Positions 8,553-16,731 of a stretch of DNA of 64,000 nt are shown here, one piece after another. Position 1 is the first letter of the stretch. Every line of letters begins with the position of its first letter. The notes under the pieces were generated by a model that searched no databases, was not told the origin of the DNA, and was given only the letters and a program-made list of their open reading frames with translations. Source of the DNA: Roseomonas acroporae (lineage in GTDB: Bacteria > Pseudomonadota > Alphaproteobacteria > Acetobacterales > Acetobacteraceae); assembly GCF_023223525.1 (NCBI RefSeq), contig NZ_JALPRX010000073.1:56705-120704 (forward strand), written 5' to 3'. The translations under genes were made by a program, and so were the position numbers.

Positions 8553-8568
8553 GGGTGTTTCCTCCGGG

Positions 8569-9312
8569 TCAGGCGAGTGCCGCGACCGGCGCGGGATCGC
8601 CGCCGAGCGCGCGGGTCAGGGCCAGCGCCTCGCGCAGCACGATCGGGACGCAGAGCGCCTCGGCCTCGGCGTCGAAGCGGTAGATCGGCATGGTGATCCC
8701 GACCGAGCCGGCGACGCGCCCGCGCGCGTCCAGCACGGGCGCGGCGATGGCGGCGACCTCCGGCAGGCGCTCGCCGCGGCTGACGACCGGCAGGCGGGGG
8801 CGCGGGGCGGCCTCCAGCGCGACCAGCGCCCGGCCATGCGCCCCGATGCCGAGCGGCGCCACCTCCCCCACGCGGGCGACGGTGCGCACGGCCTGCGGGC
8901 CGTCCAGGCGGAACAGGCAGCGGCGGGCATCGCCCTCCCGCGCGAAGAAGGCGGCGCTCTCCCGACTCTCCGCGCGCATCCGGTCGAGGGCGGGCATCAC
9001 CGCGTCCTCCAGCCGCAGGCCGCGCCGGAAGCGCTCGCCGAGGACCAGGAGCTGCGGTCCGAGGGCGTAGCCGCCCGCGGGGAGGCGACGGACGAAGTCG
9101 TGGCCCTCCAGCGTGCCGAGCAGCCGGAGGGCGGTCGTCAGGTGCAGGCCGGTGCGTCGTGCCACCTCCACCAGGGGCAGCGGGCCGTCCTCGTCCTCGA
9201 AGGCGGCGAGGATGGCGAGTGCCCGGTCCACGGCGCGCACGCCGCCCTCGGAATCCCCCGTCTCGCGGGCCGTCGGTGCCGGCGGGGGATTGATGGTCCG
9301 CGTCTTCGTCAC
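8569..9312 (-). CDS. IclR family transcriptional regulator
   Basis: 247 residues. The N-terminal winged helix is 'VRAVDRALAILAAFEDEDGP' followed by 'LVEVARRTGLHLTTALRLLGTL' (recognition helix). The effector-binding IclR domain includes 'SAAFFAREGDARRCLFRLDG' and 'IAAPVLDARGRVAGSVGIT'. The GTG at 9312 has AGGAGG about 6 nt upstream; longer frames add poor sequence. It is first in the minus-strand operon with the CMD, amidohydrolase and Bug genes and divergent from Bug 9513. Control of both directions from 9313-9512 is therefore likely (inference). Confidence 0.9.
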   Translation of the reverse strand: MTKTRTINPPPAPTARETGDSEGGVRAVDRALAILAAFEDEDGPLPLVEVARRTGLHLTTALRLLGTLEGHDFVRRLPAGGYALGPQLLVLGERFRRGLRLEDAVMPALDRMRAESRESAAFFAREGDARRCLFRLDGPQAVRTVARVGEVAPLGIGAHGRALVALEAAPRPRLPVVSRGERLPEVAAIAAPVLDARGRVAGSVGITMPIYRFDAEAEALCVPIVLREALALTRALGGDPAPVAALA

Positions 9313-9385
9313 GGCAGGCCTCCTAGAGCGGATCGCCGTCGGGCGGACACGCCTGGCGGCGTGAATCCGCGCCGAGAACAACGAG

Positions 9386-9428
9386 CTACGGCGAACCGCA
9401 GGCCCAACCGGACTGCGGTCCGCCGTAG
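9386..9428. promoter_or_regulatory. Long inverted repeat between divergent IclR and Bug genes
   Basis: Arms CTACGGCGAACCGCAG (9386-9401) and CTGCGGTCCGCCGTAG (9413-9428) pair with one mismatch in 16 and an 11-nt spacer. It lies in the shared upstream region of iclR (start 9312) and Bug (start 9513). A second, weaker pair GCGGAT (9328-9333) / ATCCGC (9365-9370) is nearby. It could be an operator, or a hairpin acting on the transcript. Confidence 0.5.
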
Positions 9429-9512
9429 CATCGGCTTTCACAGAATGGAAGTTACTTGCATCGGATGGAATAGGTGATTTAAGCAGGGCGCACCGTACCG
9501 GGGAGGAACGCC

Positions 9513-10523
9513 GTGGACCGATGGACGCGCCGCCACATGCTGGCCGCCGCGGCCGGGCTCGGCCTCGCGGCATCCGCGCTGGCCCAGCCCGTGCCGGCCC
9601 AGCCCGTGCTGCCCCAGCCCGCCTGGCCCGCCCGGCCGGTGACGCTCCTCGTCCCCTTCGCGCCCGGCGGCGCCTCCGACATCGCGGCCCGGGCCTTCGC
9701 CGCCCGGCTGGCCGAGCGGCGGGGGCAGCCGGTGGTCGTGGACAACCGCCCCGGCGCGAACGGGCAGCTCGCGGCGCGGATGCTCGCGCGGGCGGCGCCG
9801 GACGGGCACACGCTGCTGGTCGGCTCCATCGGCGTCTTCGCGCTGAACGCCGTGCTGTACCGGAACCCCGGCTACGATCCGCTGACGGACCTCGCGCCCG
9901 TGACCCTCGCGGTGACGACGCCGAACGTCCTCGTCGTGAACCCGCGCGTCGCGCCGGTGGCGACGCTGCCGGAGCTTGTCGCCTGGATGAAGGCGCGTCC
10001 GGGCGGGGTGAACCACGCGACCTCCGGCATCGGCTCCTCGCCGCACCTGACGATGGAACTCTTCACGCAGCTCACCGGGACGCAGGCGACGCATGTTCCG
10101 TCGCGGGGCGGCGCGACGGCGGTGATGGACCTGCTCGCCGGGACGGTGGAGATCTCCTTCCAGGGCCTCGGCTCCATCATCGGACCGGTGCGCGAGGGGC
10201 GGCTGCGCGCCCTGCTCGTCACGTCCGACCGCCGCGCGCCGCTCCTGCCCGATGTCCCCACCGCGGCGGAGGCCGGGCTGCCCGGCTTCGAGGTCGGCTC
10301 CTGGCAGGCGGTGATGGCCCCGGCCGGGACGCCGCCCGCGCTATGCGAGCGGATCGCCGCCGACATCACCGACATCCTGCGCGAGCCCGCGGTGGCGGAG
10401 CCGCTGGCGGCCGCCGGCTACGCCGTGGTGGGCGGCACGCCCGCCGAATACGGCGCCTTCCAGCGCGCCGAGATCGCGCGCTGGCGCCGCGTGGCCCAGG
10501 CCGCGCACATCGTCCTGGATTGA
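9513..10523 (+). CDS. Bug/TctC family solute-binding protein
   Basis: 336 residues starting at GTG 9513, with GGGGAGGAA 5-7 nt upstream. The signal 'HMLAAAAGLGLAASALA' is followed by a PAQPVLPQPAWP spacer made of near repeats. The mature protein shows 'PVTLLVPFAPGGASDIAAR', 'GQPVVVDNRPGANGQLAAR', 'HATSGIGSSPHLTMELF' and the C-terminal 'IARWRRVAQAAHIVLD'. It is first gene of a plus-strand set with a Bug remnant and an SDR, divergent from IclR. Confidence 0.93.
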   Translation: MDRWTRRHMLAAAAGLGLAASALAQPVPAQPVLPQPAWPARPVTLLVPFAPGGASDIAARAFAARLAERRGQPVVVDNRPGANGQLAARMLARAAPDGHTLLVGSIGVFALNAVLYRNPGYDPLTDLAPVTLAVTTPNVLVVNPRVAPVATLPELVAWMKARPGGVNHATSGIGSSPHLTMELFTQLTGTQATHVPSRGGATAVMDLLAGTVEISFQGLGSIIGPVREGRLRALLVTSDRRAPLLPDVPTAAEAGLPGFEVGSWQAVMAPAGTPPALCERIAADITDILREPAVAEPLAAAGYAVVGGTPAEYGAFQRAEIARWRRVAQAAHIVLD

Positions 10524-10534
10524 GGGGAACCGCC

Positions 10535-10855
10535 ATGCGCCGCCGCAGCCTGCTGTCCGCCGCCGGCGCCGCCCGGCGTTCCCGCCGCGCCGACGCCGGC
10601 CAGTCCGGGCTTCCGGACGACGAGGCGGCGATCCGGTGGGGCGGCCCTGCCCGGCGCGGCATCCCCGCCGCGGTGCGCGAGCGGCCGAACGCCGCCGTGC
10701 GGGCCGCCGTGACGGAGGCGCGCCTCGCCCCGGCGCTCGCGGCGGAAGGGGCCGTTCCCGGCGTCTTCCCACCGGCCCAGGCAGACCGATACGTCCCCGC
10801 CGACCTCGCGCGCCGGCGCGAGGCGGCGGCGGCGGCCAACACCCGGGTGGAGTGA
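10535..10855 (+). pseudogene. Internally deleted Bug gene remnant
   Basis: 106 codons with ATG 10535 shortly after a GGGGAA. The first ~15 residues (MRRRSLLSAAGAA) look like the start of a Bug signal peptide. The last ~65 ('GIPAAVRERPNAAVRAAVTE', then 'EGAVPGVFPPAQADRYVPAD', then 'RREAAAAANTRVE') match the Bug C-terminal helices. The whole ligand-binding core (~220 residues) is missing, while the frame is kept. It sits between a full Bug gene and the SDR gene. A deletion remnant fits better than a new small protein, though it could still be translated. Confidence 0.7.
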
Positions 10856-10860
10856 GCCAG

Positions 10861-11661
10861 ATGTCGAGGCGTTTCGAGAACAAGGTCGCGATCGTCACCG
10901 GCGCCGGCTGCGTCGGGCCGGGCTGGGGCAACGGGCGGGCCATCGCCCATGGCCTGGCGACGGAAGGGGCCGTCGTGATCGGGGTGGACCGGAACCCGGA
11001 CGCCATGACCGAGACGGCCGAGCGCATCGCCTCGGAAGGCGGGCGCTTCGAGGCGGCGACGCTCGACGTGCGGGACGGGGCGGCGATCGAACGGCTCGTC
11101 GCGGAGGTGGTGGCCCGGCACGGCCGCGTGGACGTGCTGGTGAACAATGTCGGCGGCTCCGCGGCCGGCGGGCCGGTGGAGATGGCGGAGGAGGTCTGGG
11201 ACCTCCAGATCGACGTGAACCTCAAGAGCGTGTTCCTGACCCTCAAGCACGTCCTGCCGGTGATGGAGCGGCAGGGGGGCGGGGCGGTGGTGAACCTGGC
11301 CTCGACCTCCGGCATCCGCTGGACCGGGGCGGCGCAGGTCGCCTACGCGGCGTCCAAGGCGGGGGTGATCCAGCTCTCGCGCGTCGTCGCGGTGCAGTAC
11401 GCGCCCAGGGGCATCCGGGTGAACACGGTGGTGCCGGGGCAGATGCACACGCCGATGGTCGAGGCGAGGCTCGCGGGGCAGCGCGCGGGCGGGGACGTGG
11501 AGGCGATCGTGAGGCAGCGCCTCGCCCGCATCCCGCTCGGCTTCGCAGGCGACGGGCGGGACACGGCGAGCGCCGTCCTCTACCTCGCCTCGGACGAGGC
11601 CCGCTTCGTCACCGGCACCGAGATCATCGTGGACGGCGGCATGTCCGTCCGCTGCGGCTGA
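10861..11661 (+). CDS. SDR family NAD(P)-dependent oxidoreductase
   Basis: 266 residues, classical SDR. The nucleotide site is 'VAIVTGAGCVGPGWGNGRAI', a TGxxxGxG-type motif with extra residues. 'DVRDGAAI' and 'VNNVGG' follow, then the catalytic Ser in 'VNLASTSGI' and 'YAASK' (Tyr-Lys pair). 'GQMHTPMV' and a C-terminal 'EIIVDGGMSV' complete the fold. Acidic 'VDRNPD' after strand 2 suggests NAD over NADP. It starts 5 nt after the Bug-remnant stop and probably belongs to the same transcript. The substrate is unknown, most likely a secondary alcohol or hydroxy acid of the imported compound. Confidence 0.92.
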   Translation: MSRRFENKVAIVTGAGCVGPGWGNGRAIAHGLATEGAVVIGVDRNPDAMTETAERIASEGGRFEAATLDVRDGAAIERLVAEVVARHGRVDVLVNNVGGSAAGGPVEMAEEVWDLQIDVNLKSVFLTLKHVLPVMERQGGGAVVNLASTSGIRWTGAAQVAYAASKAGVIQLSRVVAVQYAPRGIRVNTVVPGQMHTPMVEARLAGQRAGGDVEAIVRQRLARIPLGFAGDGRDTASAVLYLASDEARFVTGTEIIVDGGMSVRCG

Positions 11662-11909
11662 CGGCGGCGCGCGATCGAGGCCGTCGCGTCCACGCCGTCC
11701 CCGTTCGTCACGCGGGAGATGTCGTCAGGGCGAGGGCTTGCCCCGGACCGGTGCCCGGGGAAGCCCGATCCGACACCTCCGTGTCCGGCGCGACCGCCAT
11801 CGGCGCATCCGCGGCGAAGCGTCCGTGGCCTTCCTCCGGCACCAGCACCGGCTTGATCTTCACCGCCGCCGTCGCTTCCCGCCGGGGCGGCGTTCGGCGC
11901 CGGCGCGCA

Positions 11910-12953
11910 TCAGGCCGGCTGGCATGCGGCCGCCAGATCCTCCTCCTCCCGCAGCATGCGCAGATCCTGCGCCACGACCCGGAGGCCATCGCGCCGCGCC
12001 GCGGCGGCCAGCATGGCCTCACGCTCTCCCGGCATCACGATCCGCGGCACGCCGTCCGCCGGTTCGGAGGCCCTGGCCCGTTCGATCAGGGCCGCGAAGC
12101 GTGCGCGGTAGTCGCCGATGGACAGGGCGCCGTCCGGCCGGAAGGCGATGAAGGCGTGGCCGACGTTCTGCGGCGCCGTGAAGTCGGAATTCTGGTTGCG
12201 CACCTGGCCGCCGAAGGCCGCGCCCGACATGACGCCGGCGACGATCTCCATCATCAGGCCGAGGCCCGATCCCTTGGGGCCGGCCATCGGCAGGACCACG
12301 CCGCGGATCGCCGCCGCCGGATCGGTGGTCGGGCGGCCATGCTCGTCGAGCGCCCAGTCGGCCGGGATCGGCTGGCCCAGCCGGGCCGCGCGGCGGATCC
12401 GGCCGAAGGCGACGGTGGAGGTGGCCATGTCGAGCAGGAAGGGCGTCTCGCCGGGGGCCGCGAAGCCGAACGGGCTGGTGCCGAGGAAGGGCGAGCGTCC
12501 GCCCCAGACCGGCATCAGCGGCGGCGCGTTGGTGAAGGCCAGCGCGCAGAGGCCGGCGTCGAGCGCCTGCTGCAGATAGGTCGCCGCCATGCCGAAATGG
12601 TTGCTGTTGGCGGCGAGCACCAGGCCGATCCCGTGCTCGCGGGCCAGCCCGATCGCGTGCGTCATCGCCGTGCGCGCCACCACGTAGCCCATGCCGTTGT
12701 CGCCATCGACATGGCCGACCGCGCCGCTCCCGCTCACCGCGAGCCGCGGGCGCGGGTTGACGAGACCGAGGCGCAGCCGCTTCGTGTAGACCGGGATGCG
12801 GCCGATGCCGTGCGAGGCGATGCCGCGCGCATCGGCCTCGACCAGGCAGCCCGCGACGAAGGCCGCATCGGCCGTGTCGAGATGGGCCGCGAAGATCCGC
12901 TCGACGCGCCGCAGCAGCGTCTCGTAGGGAACCACCTCGTCGGCGTCGCTCAT
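11910..12953 (-). CDS. Ldh family oxidoreductase (malate/L-lactate dehydrogenase type)
   Basis: 347 residues. The family's unusual NAD fold is shown by 'ARGIASHGIGRIPVYTKRL', 'DNGMGYVVARTAM', 'VLAANSNHFGMAATY' (catalytic His), 'WGGRSPFLGTSPFGFAAP' and 'PMAGPKGSGLGLMMEI'. Members reduce 2-oxoacids to (S)-hydroxy acids (malate, sulfolactate, ureidoglycolate) or delta-1-piperideine-2-carboxylate. The substrate cannot be fixed here. ATG 12953 has GGAAGAGG upstream. It is divergent from a LysR gene at 13154, which likely regulates it. Confidence 0.9.
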   Translation of the reverse strand: MSDADEVVPYETLLRRVERIFAAHLDTADAAFVAGCLVEADARGIASHGIGRIPVYTKRLRLGLVNPRPRLAVSGSGAVGHVDGDNGMGYVVARTAMTHAIGLAREHGIGLVLAANSNHFGMAATYLQQALDAGLCALAFTNAPPLMPVWGGRSPFLGTSPFGFAAPGETPFLLDMATSTVAFGRIRRAARLGQPIPADWALDEHGRPTTDPAAAIRGVVLPMAGPKGSGLGLMMEIVAGVMSGAAFGGQVRNQNSDFTAPQNVGHAFIAFRPDGALSIGDYRARFAALIERARASEPADGVPRIVMPGEREAMLAAAARRDGLRVVAQDLRMLREEEDLAAACQPA

Positions 12954-13153
12954 GGCCTCTTCCTTGAACCGTCCGGAGGGCTTCGCCCCTCGGCGGTGGT
13001 TTGGCGGCCGCGGTCGCGCAGGTCCAATCGATAGTTTTCGGCAATTCATGAACGCGGGGAATGAAACCGCCTTGCCGGCGCGGCGCCGCGTGGAAGGATG
13101 CCGGCCCGGGGCGCAATGCCGGGCATGATCGTCCCGGGCGGGGACGGGGCGGG

Positions 13154-14065
13154 ATGGACTTCCGGGATCTGGCGTATTTCGAGGCGGCGGCGGAGCTCGG
13201 GCATCTCGGCCGCGCGGCCGTCCGGATGGGCCGGACCCAGTCCGCCCTGTCCAAGAGCATCCGGCGGCTGGAGGAGGAGCTGGGCCTCGCGCTGTTCGCG
13301 CGGCAGGGGCGCGGCATCGTGCTGACCGCGGCCGGCGAGATGCTGCTCGACCGCGCCAGGGTGCTGCGTCAGGGCATGGAGCTGGCCCGGCGGCAGATGC
13401 GCGACTTCTCGCGCGGCATCACCGGCCATGTCCGACTCGGCGCCTCCAGCACCATGGCGGCACTGCTGCTACCGGGGCTGAGCGCGCGCTTCCTCGCGGG
13501 CGCGCCCGACGTGACGGTGCAGCTGACCATCGGCCTGAACGACGTGCTGCGCGACAGCCTCCAGGCCGGGCGGATCGACCTGATGCTGGGGCCGCTGGAG
13601 GAGTCGGAGCCCCTCTTCTCGGCGCATCCGCTCCTGGACGACGAGGTGGTGATCGTCGCCGGGCCCGACCATCCCATCCTCTCCGGCCGCCGGCGCGGCG
13701 GCGCGCCGCTGGAATGCGCCGCGCTGGCCGGCTGCCGCTGGGTCCTGCCGTCGCGTCAGGTCGCCACGCGCCGCTGGCTGGAGGCGCGGCTGCGCGAGGC
13801 GGGCGTGCCGCTCGGGCCGGTGCAGCTGGAGACGAATTCGATCCTCGTCCTCTCGCAGGTGATCGCGCGCAACCGGATGCTCAGCCTGCTGTCGCGCCGC
13901 AATCTCGGCGCGGGACGGCCGGGCCATCCGCTGCGCGAGGTGCCCGTGGCCGGCATGGTGATGCGTCGCCGCTTCGGCGTGCTGTACCGCGCCGAGGCCA
14001 CCATGACGCCGGCCACCGCCTGCCTGCTCGCGCTGGTCAAGCAGGCGGACGGGACCGACCCATGA
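13154..14065 (+). CDS. LysR family transcriptional regulator
   Basis: 303 residues. The N-terminal winged helix-turn-helix is 'MDFRDLAYFEAAAELGHLGR' to 'QSALSKSIRRLEEELGLALF'. The periplasmic-binding-like effector domain follows ('GHVRLGASSTMAALLLPGLS', 'LNDVLRDSLQAGRIDLMLGP'). I start at ATG 13154; the upstream Met at 13061 adds 31 implausible residues. The same SRRNLG and NDVLR patterns occur in the LysR at 15673, so the two are close paralogues. It is divergent from the Ldh-family gene; the 200-bp gap carries the AT-rich patch near 13030-13050. Confidence 0.92.
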   Translation: MDFRDLAYFEAAAELGHLGRAAVRMGRTQSALSKSIRRLEEELGLALFARQGRGIVLTAAGEMLLDRARVLRQGMELARRQMRDFSRGITGHVRLGASSTMAALLLPGLSARFLAGAPDVTVQLTIGLNDVLRDSLQAGRIDLMLGPLEESEPLFSAHPLLDDEVVIVAGPDHPILSGRRRGGAPLECAALAGCRWVLPSRQVATRRWLEARLREAGVPLGPVQLETNSILVLSQVIARNRMLSLLSRRNLGAGRPGHPLREVPVAGMVMRRRFGVLYRAEATMTPATACLLALVKQADGTDP

Positions 14066-14177
14066 AGCGCGGGAAAGGGTGGGGGAGAATTAGGCGCTGG
14101 TGCCCGGCCCGCCGGCCTTCCAACCTCCGCCCGCGTGCGGGGCCTGCCCGACGGCGCGCGAGGAGGGAACGAACCCG

Positions 14178-15620
14178 ATGCAGACGATCAGACCGGCCAT
14201 CCATCGTGCCGACACCCCGCCGGCCGCCGACCGCGCGACGGCTGCCGCGCCGGGCGCCCCGCCTGCCGCCCCGCCGGCCGCCCCGCCTTCCGTCCCGCCG
14301 CCCCTCGCCTCGCGCCGTGGCCTGCTCGCGGCCGCCTGCCTCCTGCCCCAGCCCCTTCTGTCCCTGCCGGCCCGGGCCGGCGCGCCGGCCTCGCCCGCAC
14401 CCGCCGCCGGCCCCATGGGGATCGCGGATCGGCGCGACGCGGTCGCGGCACCGGGCAGGGTGACCTTCTACGTCGCGGTCGGGCCGCGCCTGGCCGCCTA
14501 CGAGCCGGACCCGGCGGCCCTGACGCTGGCGCCGCTGGCGGGGGCGGAAGCCGTGCTGCCCGCCGCCATCCAGTATGTCTGGCCGCACCCCACCCTGCCG
14601 CTGCTCTATGTCGCCTACAGCGACCGGGCCGGCGACGCCTTCGGCGAGGTGCACGGCGTGCAGGCGGTGCGGATGGACGCGGCGGGCGCGCCGACCCTGG
14701 CCGGGCCGCCGCTGCGGCTCGACAACCGCCCGATCCACCTGACGCTGGACGGCGCCGGGCAGCACCTGTTCGTCGCCTTCAACGCGCCGAGCGAGCTGCG
14801 CGTGTTCCGGCTCGGCGAGGACGGCGCCATCGGCGCCCCGGTGGCGCAGCGCGAGACGCCCGATGGCGGCATCTACGCCCATCAGGTCCGCGTCTCGCCC
14901 GACGGCCGCACGGTGATCCTGGTCACGCGCGGCAACGACGCGCGGCCGGGCCGGCCGGAGGATCCCGGCGCGCTCAAGGTGTTCGACCTGGAGGCCGGGC
15001 AGCTCCGCCTGCGGCGCGCCGTCGCGCCCGGCGGCGGCTACGGCTTCGGGCCCCGCCACCTCGAATTCGGCCCCGGCCAAGCCTTCCTCTACGTCTCGCT
15101 GGAGCGCGAGAACCGGCTGGACACCTTCGCGATGGGCGCGGACGGGCCGGCCACCCTGCCGGCCTTCAGCACCGGCACGCTGGGCGGCCCGGCCAGGGCG
15201 GGGCTGCGGCAGCTCGCGGGGGCGATCCATCTCTCGCCCCGGGGCGATGTCGTCTACGTGGCGAACCGGGCCGACAGCCGGGAGCGCACCGAGGCCGGCC
15301 CGGCCTTCGCCGGCGGCGAGAACACGATGGCGGTGTTCCGCATCGACCCGGCGAGCGGCGAGCCGCGGCTGGTGCAGACGATCGAGACGGAGCGCTTCCA
15401 CCCGCGTTGCTTCTCCCTGCACCCGGATGGCGGGATGCTGGTCACGGCGGCGATCAAGCCGATGCCGGTGCGCGACGGCGGCCGGATCCGGACCGTGCCG
15501 GCGGGCCTGACCGTGTTCGGCGTCGGGCCCGACGGGCTGCTGCGGCGTCACGCCCATCTGGACCTGGCGACGCCCGACGGCGACGTGTTCTGGTGCGGCA
15601 TGGTGCGCCGCCCGGGCTGA
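14178..15620 (+). CDS. Lactonase family beta-propeller protein, exported
   Basis: 480 residues. An Ala/Pro-rich N-terminal lead (residues 20-45) comes before a Tat-like 'ASRRGLLAAACLLPQPLL', so export is likely. The seven-bladed propeller of the 6-phosphogluconolactonase-like family (Pfam Lactonase) follows: 'YVWPHPTLPLLYVAYSD', 'PIHLTLDGAGQHLFVAF', 'AHQVRVSPDGRTVILVTRG', 'GFGPRHLEFGP', 'HLSPRGDVVYVANR', 'FHPRCFSLHPDG'. It opens a lactone ring or processes a cyclic ester outside the cytoplasm. ATG 14178 has GGAGGGAA upstream. It is convergent with the LysR gene at 15673. Confidence 0.9.
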   Translation: MQTIRPAIHRADTPPAADRATAAAPGAPPAAPPAAPPSVPPPLASRRGLLAAACLLPQPLLSLPARAGAPASPAPAAGPMGIADRRDAVAAPGRVTFYVAVGPRLAAYEPDPAALTLAPLAGAEAVLPAAIQYVWPHPTLPLLYVAYSDRAGDAFGEVHGVQAVRMDAAGAPTLAGPPLRLDNRPIHLTLDGAGQHLFVAFNAPSELRVFRLGEDGAIGAPVAQRETPDGGIYAHQVRVSPDGRTVILVTRGNDARPGRPEDPGALKVFDLEAGQLRLRRAVAPGGGYGFGPRHLEFGPGQAFLYVSLERENRLDTFAMGADGPATLPAFSTGTLGGPARAGLRQLAGAIHLSPRGDVVYVANRADSRERTEAGPAFAGGENTMAVFRIDPASGEPRLVQTIETERFHPRCFSLHPDGGMLVTAAIKPMPVRDGGRIRTVPAGLTVFGVGPDGLLRRHAHLDLATPDGDVFWCGMVRRPG

Positions 15621-15672
15621 GGCGGCGCCCACTCCGGCGCGCCCCTCCGGCGCCCCTCCGGCGCCGCGCCGC

Positions 15673-16590
15673 TCAGCCCGGCGCGGCCTCGGCCGCATCC
15701 TCCTCCGGCACCGCCGTCTTCAGCAGTCGCAGCAGGTGCTGCGCCGCCGGCGGCAGGTAGCCGTCGCGCCGGTGCACCACGCCGAACTGCCGCAGCATGG
15801 TGGTCTCCGCCAGCCGCACCTCGCGCAGGGCCATGCCGGCGCCGCCCGGCCCCAGGTTGCGGCGCGACATGAAGCTCAGCAACTGCGTCGAGGCGATCAG
15901 CCGCGGCAGCGCCGAGATCGAGTTGGTGACGATCTGGATGCGCGGCGGCGGCAGCCCCGCGGCGGCGAACACCGCGACGAGCCAGCGATGCGTGTCCACC
16001 CGGGGCGAGGCCAGCACCCAGGCATGGCCGGCGAGCCGGGCGAGGCTCGGCGGCTGCGCGAACAGCGGATGGTCCCGGCTGGCGGTGACCACCACCTCGT
16101 CGGCGGTCAGCAGGTGCCGGGCGAACTCCGCCTCGTCGTCCGGCACCAGCGGGCCGAGGACGAGGTCGAGCTCGCCGTCGCGCAGCTTCGTGCGCAGGAC
16201 GTCGTTCATCCCGACGAAGATCTCGAAGGTGATGCCCGGGTGCCGGCCCAGCAATTCGCGGCACACGCCGGGCAGCAGGCATTCGGCGGTGGTCGCCCCG
16301 GTGCCGATCCGCAGATGCCCCACCGCGCCCTCGGCGAAGTCGCGCACCTCCCGCCGGTACTCCTCGGCGCTGGCGCCCAGCCGGCGCGCCCGGGCCAGCA
16401 GCAGCCCCCCGGCCGGCGTCAGCCGGATGCCGCGCCCCTCGCGCCGGAACAGCGTGGCGCCGAGCGAGGCCTCCAGCCGCCGCAGGCACTTGGTCAGGGC
16501 CGGTTGCGACAGGTGCAGCCGCTCCGCCGCGCGGCCGAGATGCTCGAGCTCCGCGATGACCGTGAAGTAGCTGAGATCGCGCAGGTCCAT
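15673..16590 (-). CDS. LysR family transcriptional regulator
   Basis: 305 residues. HTH 'MDLRDLSYFTVIAELEHLGR' with 'QPALTKCLRRLEASLGATLF', then effector domain 'GHLRIGTGATTAECLLPGV', 'MNDVLRTKLRDGELDLVLGP' and 'SFMSRRNLGPGGAGMALREV'. It is a clear paralogue of LysR 13154. It is divergent from the Bug-led operon at 16732. The 141-bp gap contains AT-richer sequence (16592-16630) suited to a LysR box, so it probably controls that operon. Confidence 0.93.
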   Translation of the reverse strand: MDLRDLSYFTVIAELEHLGRAAERLHLSQPALTKCLRRLEASLGATLFRREGRGIRLTPAGGLLLARARRLGASAEEYRREVRDFAEGAVGHLRIGTGATTAECLLPGVCRELLGRHPGITFEIFVGMNDVLRTKLRDGELDLVLGPLVPDDEAEFARHLLTADEVVVTASRDHPLFAQPPSLARLAGHAWVLASPRVDTHRWLVAVFAAAGLPPPRIQIVTNSISALPRLIASTQLLSFMSRRNLGPGGAGMALREVRLAETTMLRQFGVVHRRDGYLPPAAQHLLRLLKTAVPEEDAAEAAPG

Positions 16591-16731
16591 TCATAACCGC
16601 AGGGAATGGTTTCCGAACATTTTACCATTGGACGTTGGCCGATCAACGGCCCAGCTTCGTGCCTGCCGGCGGCCCGACGCCGCGGAGCGTGGCACCGCCG
16701 GACGCTGGAACGAATGGGAGGGAGTGGAACG

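Noticed and set aside
8521..8555. 12-bp tandem repeat considered as a CRISPR-like or VNTR locus
   Set aside because: It has only three units and lies in the coding start of the CMD gene. It is better described as an in-frame N-terminal repeat.
11708..12022. Minus-strand frame with a readable 'VKIKPVLVPEEGHGRFAADA' segment after the Ldh-family gene
   Set aside because: It overlaps the Ldh-family gene in another frame. The non-overlapping part is under 70 residues and matches no family I can name, so it may be chance or an old fragment.
14230..14310. Ala/Pro repeat in the lactonase leader as a separate repeat element
   Set aside because: Simple low-complexity coding sequence ahead of the Tat signal, with no fixed unit.
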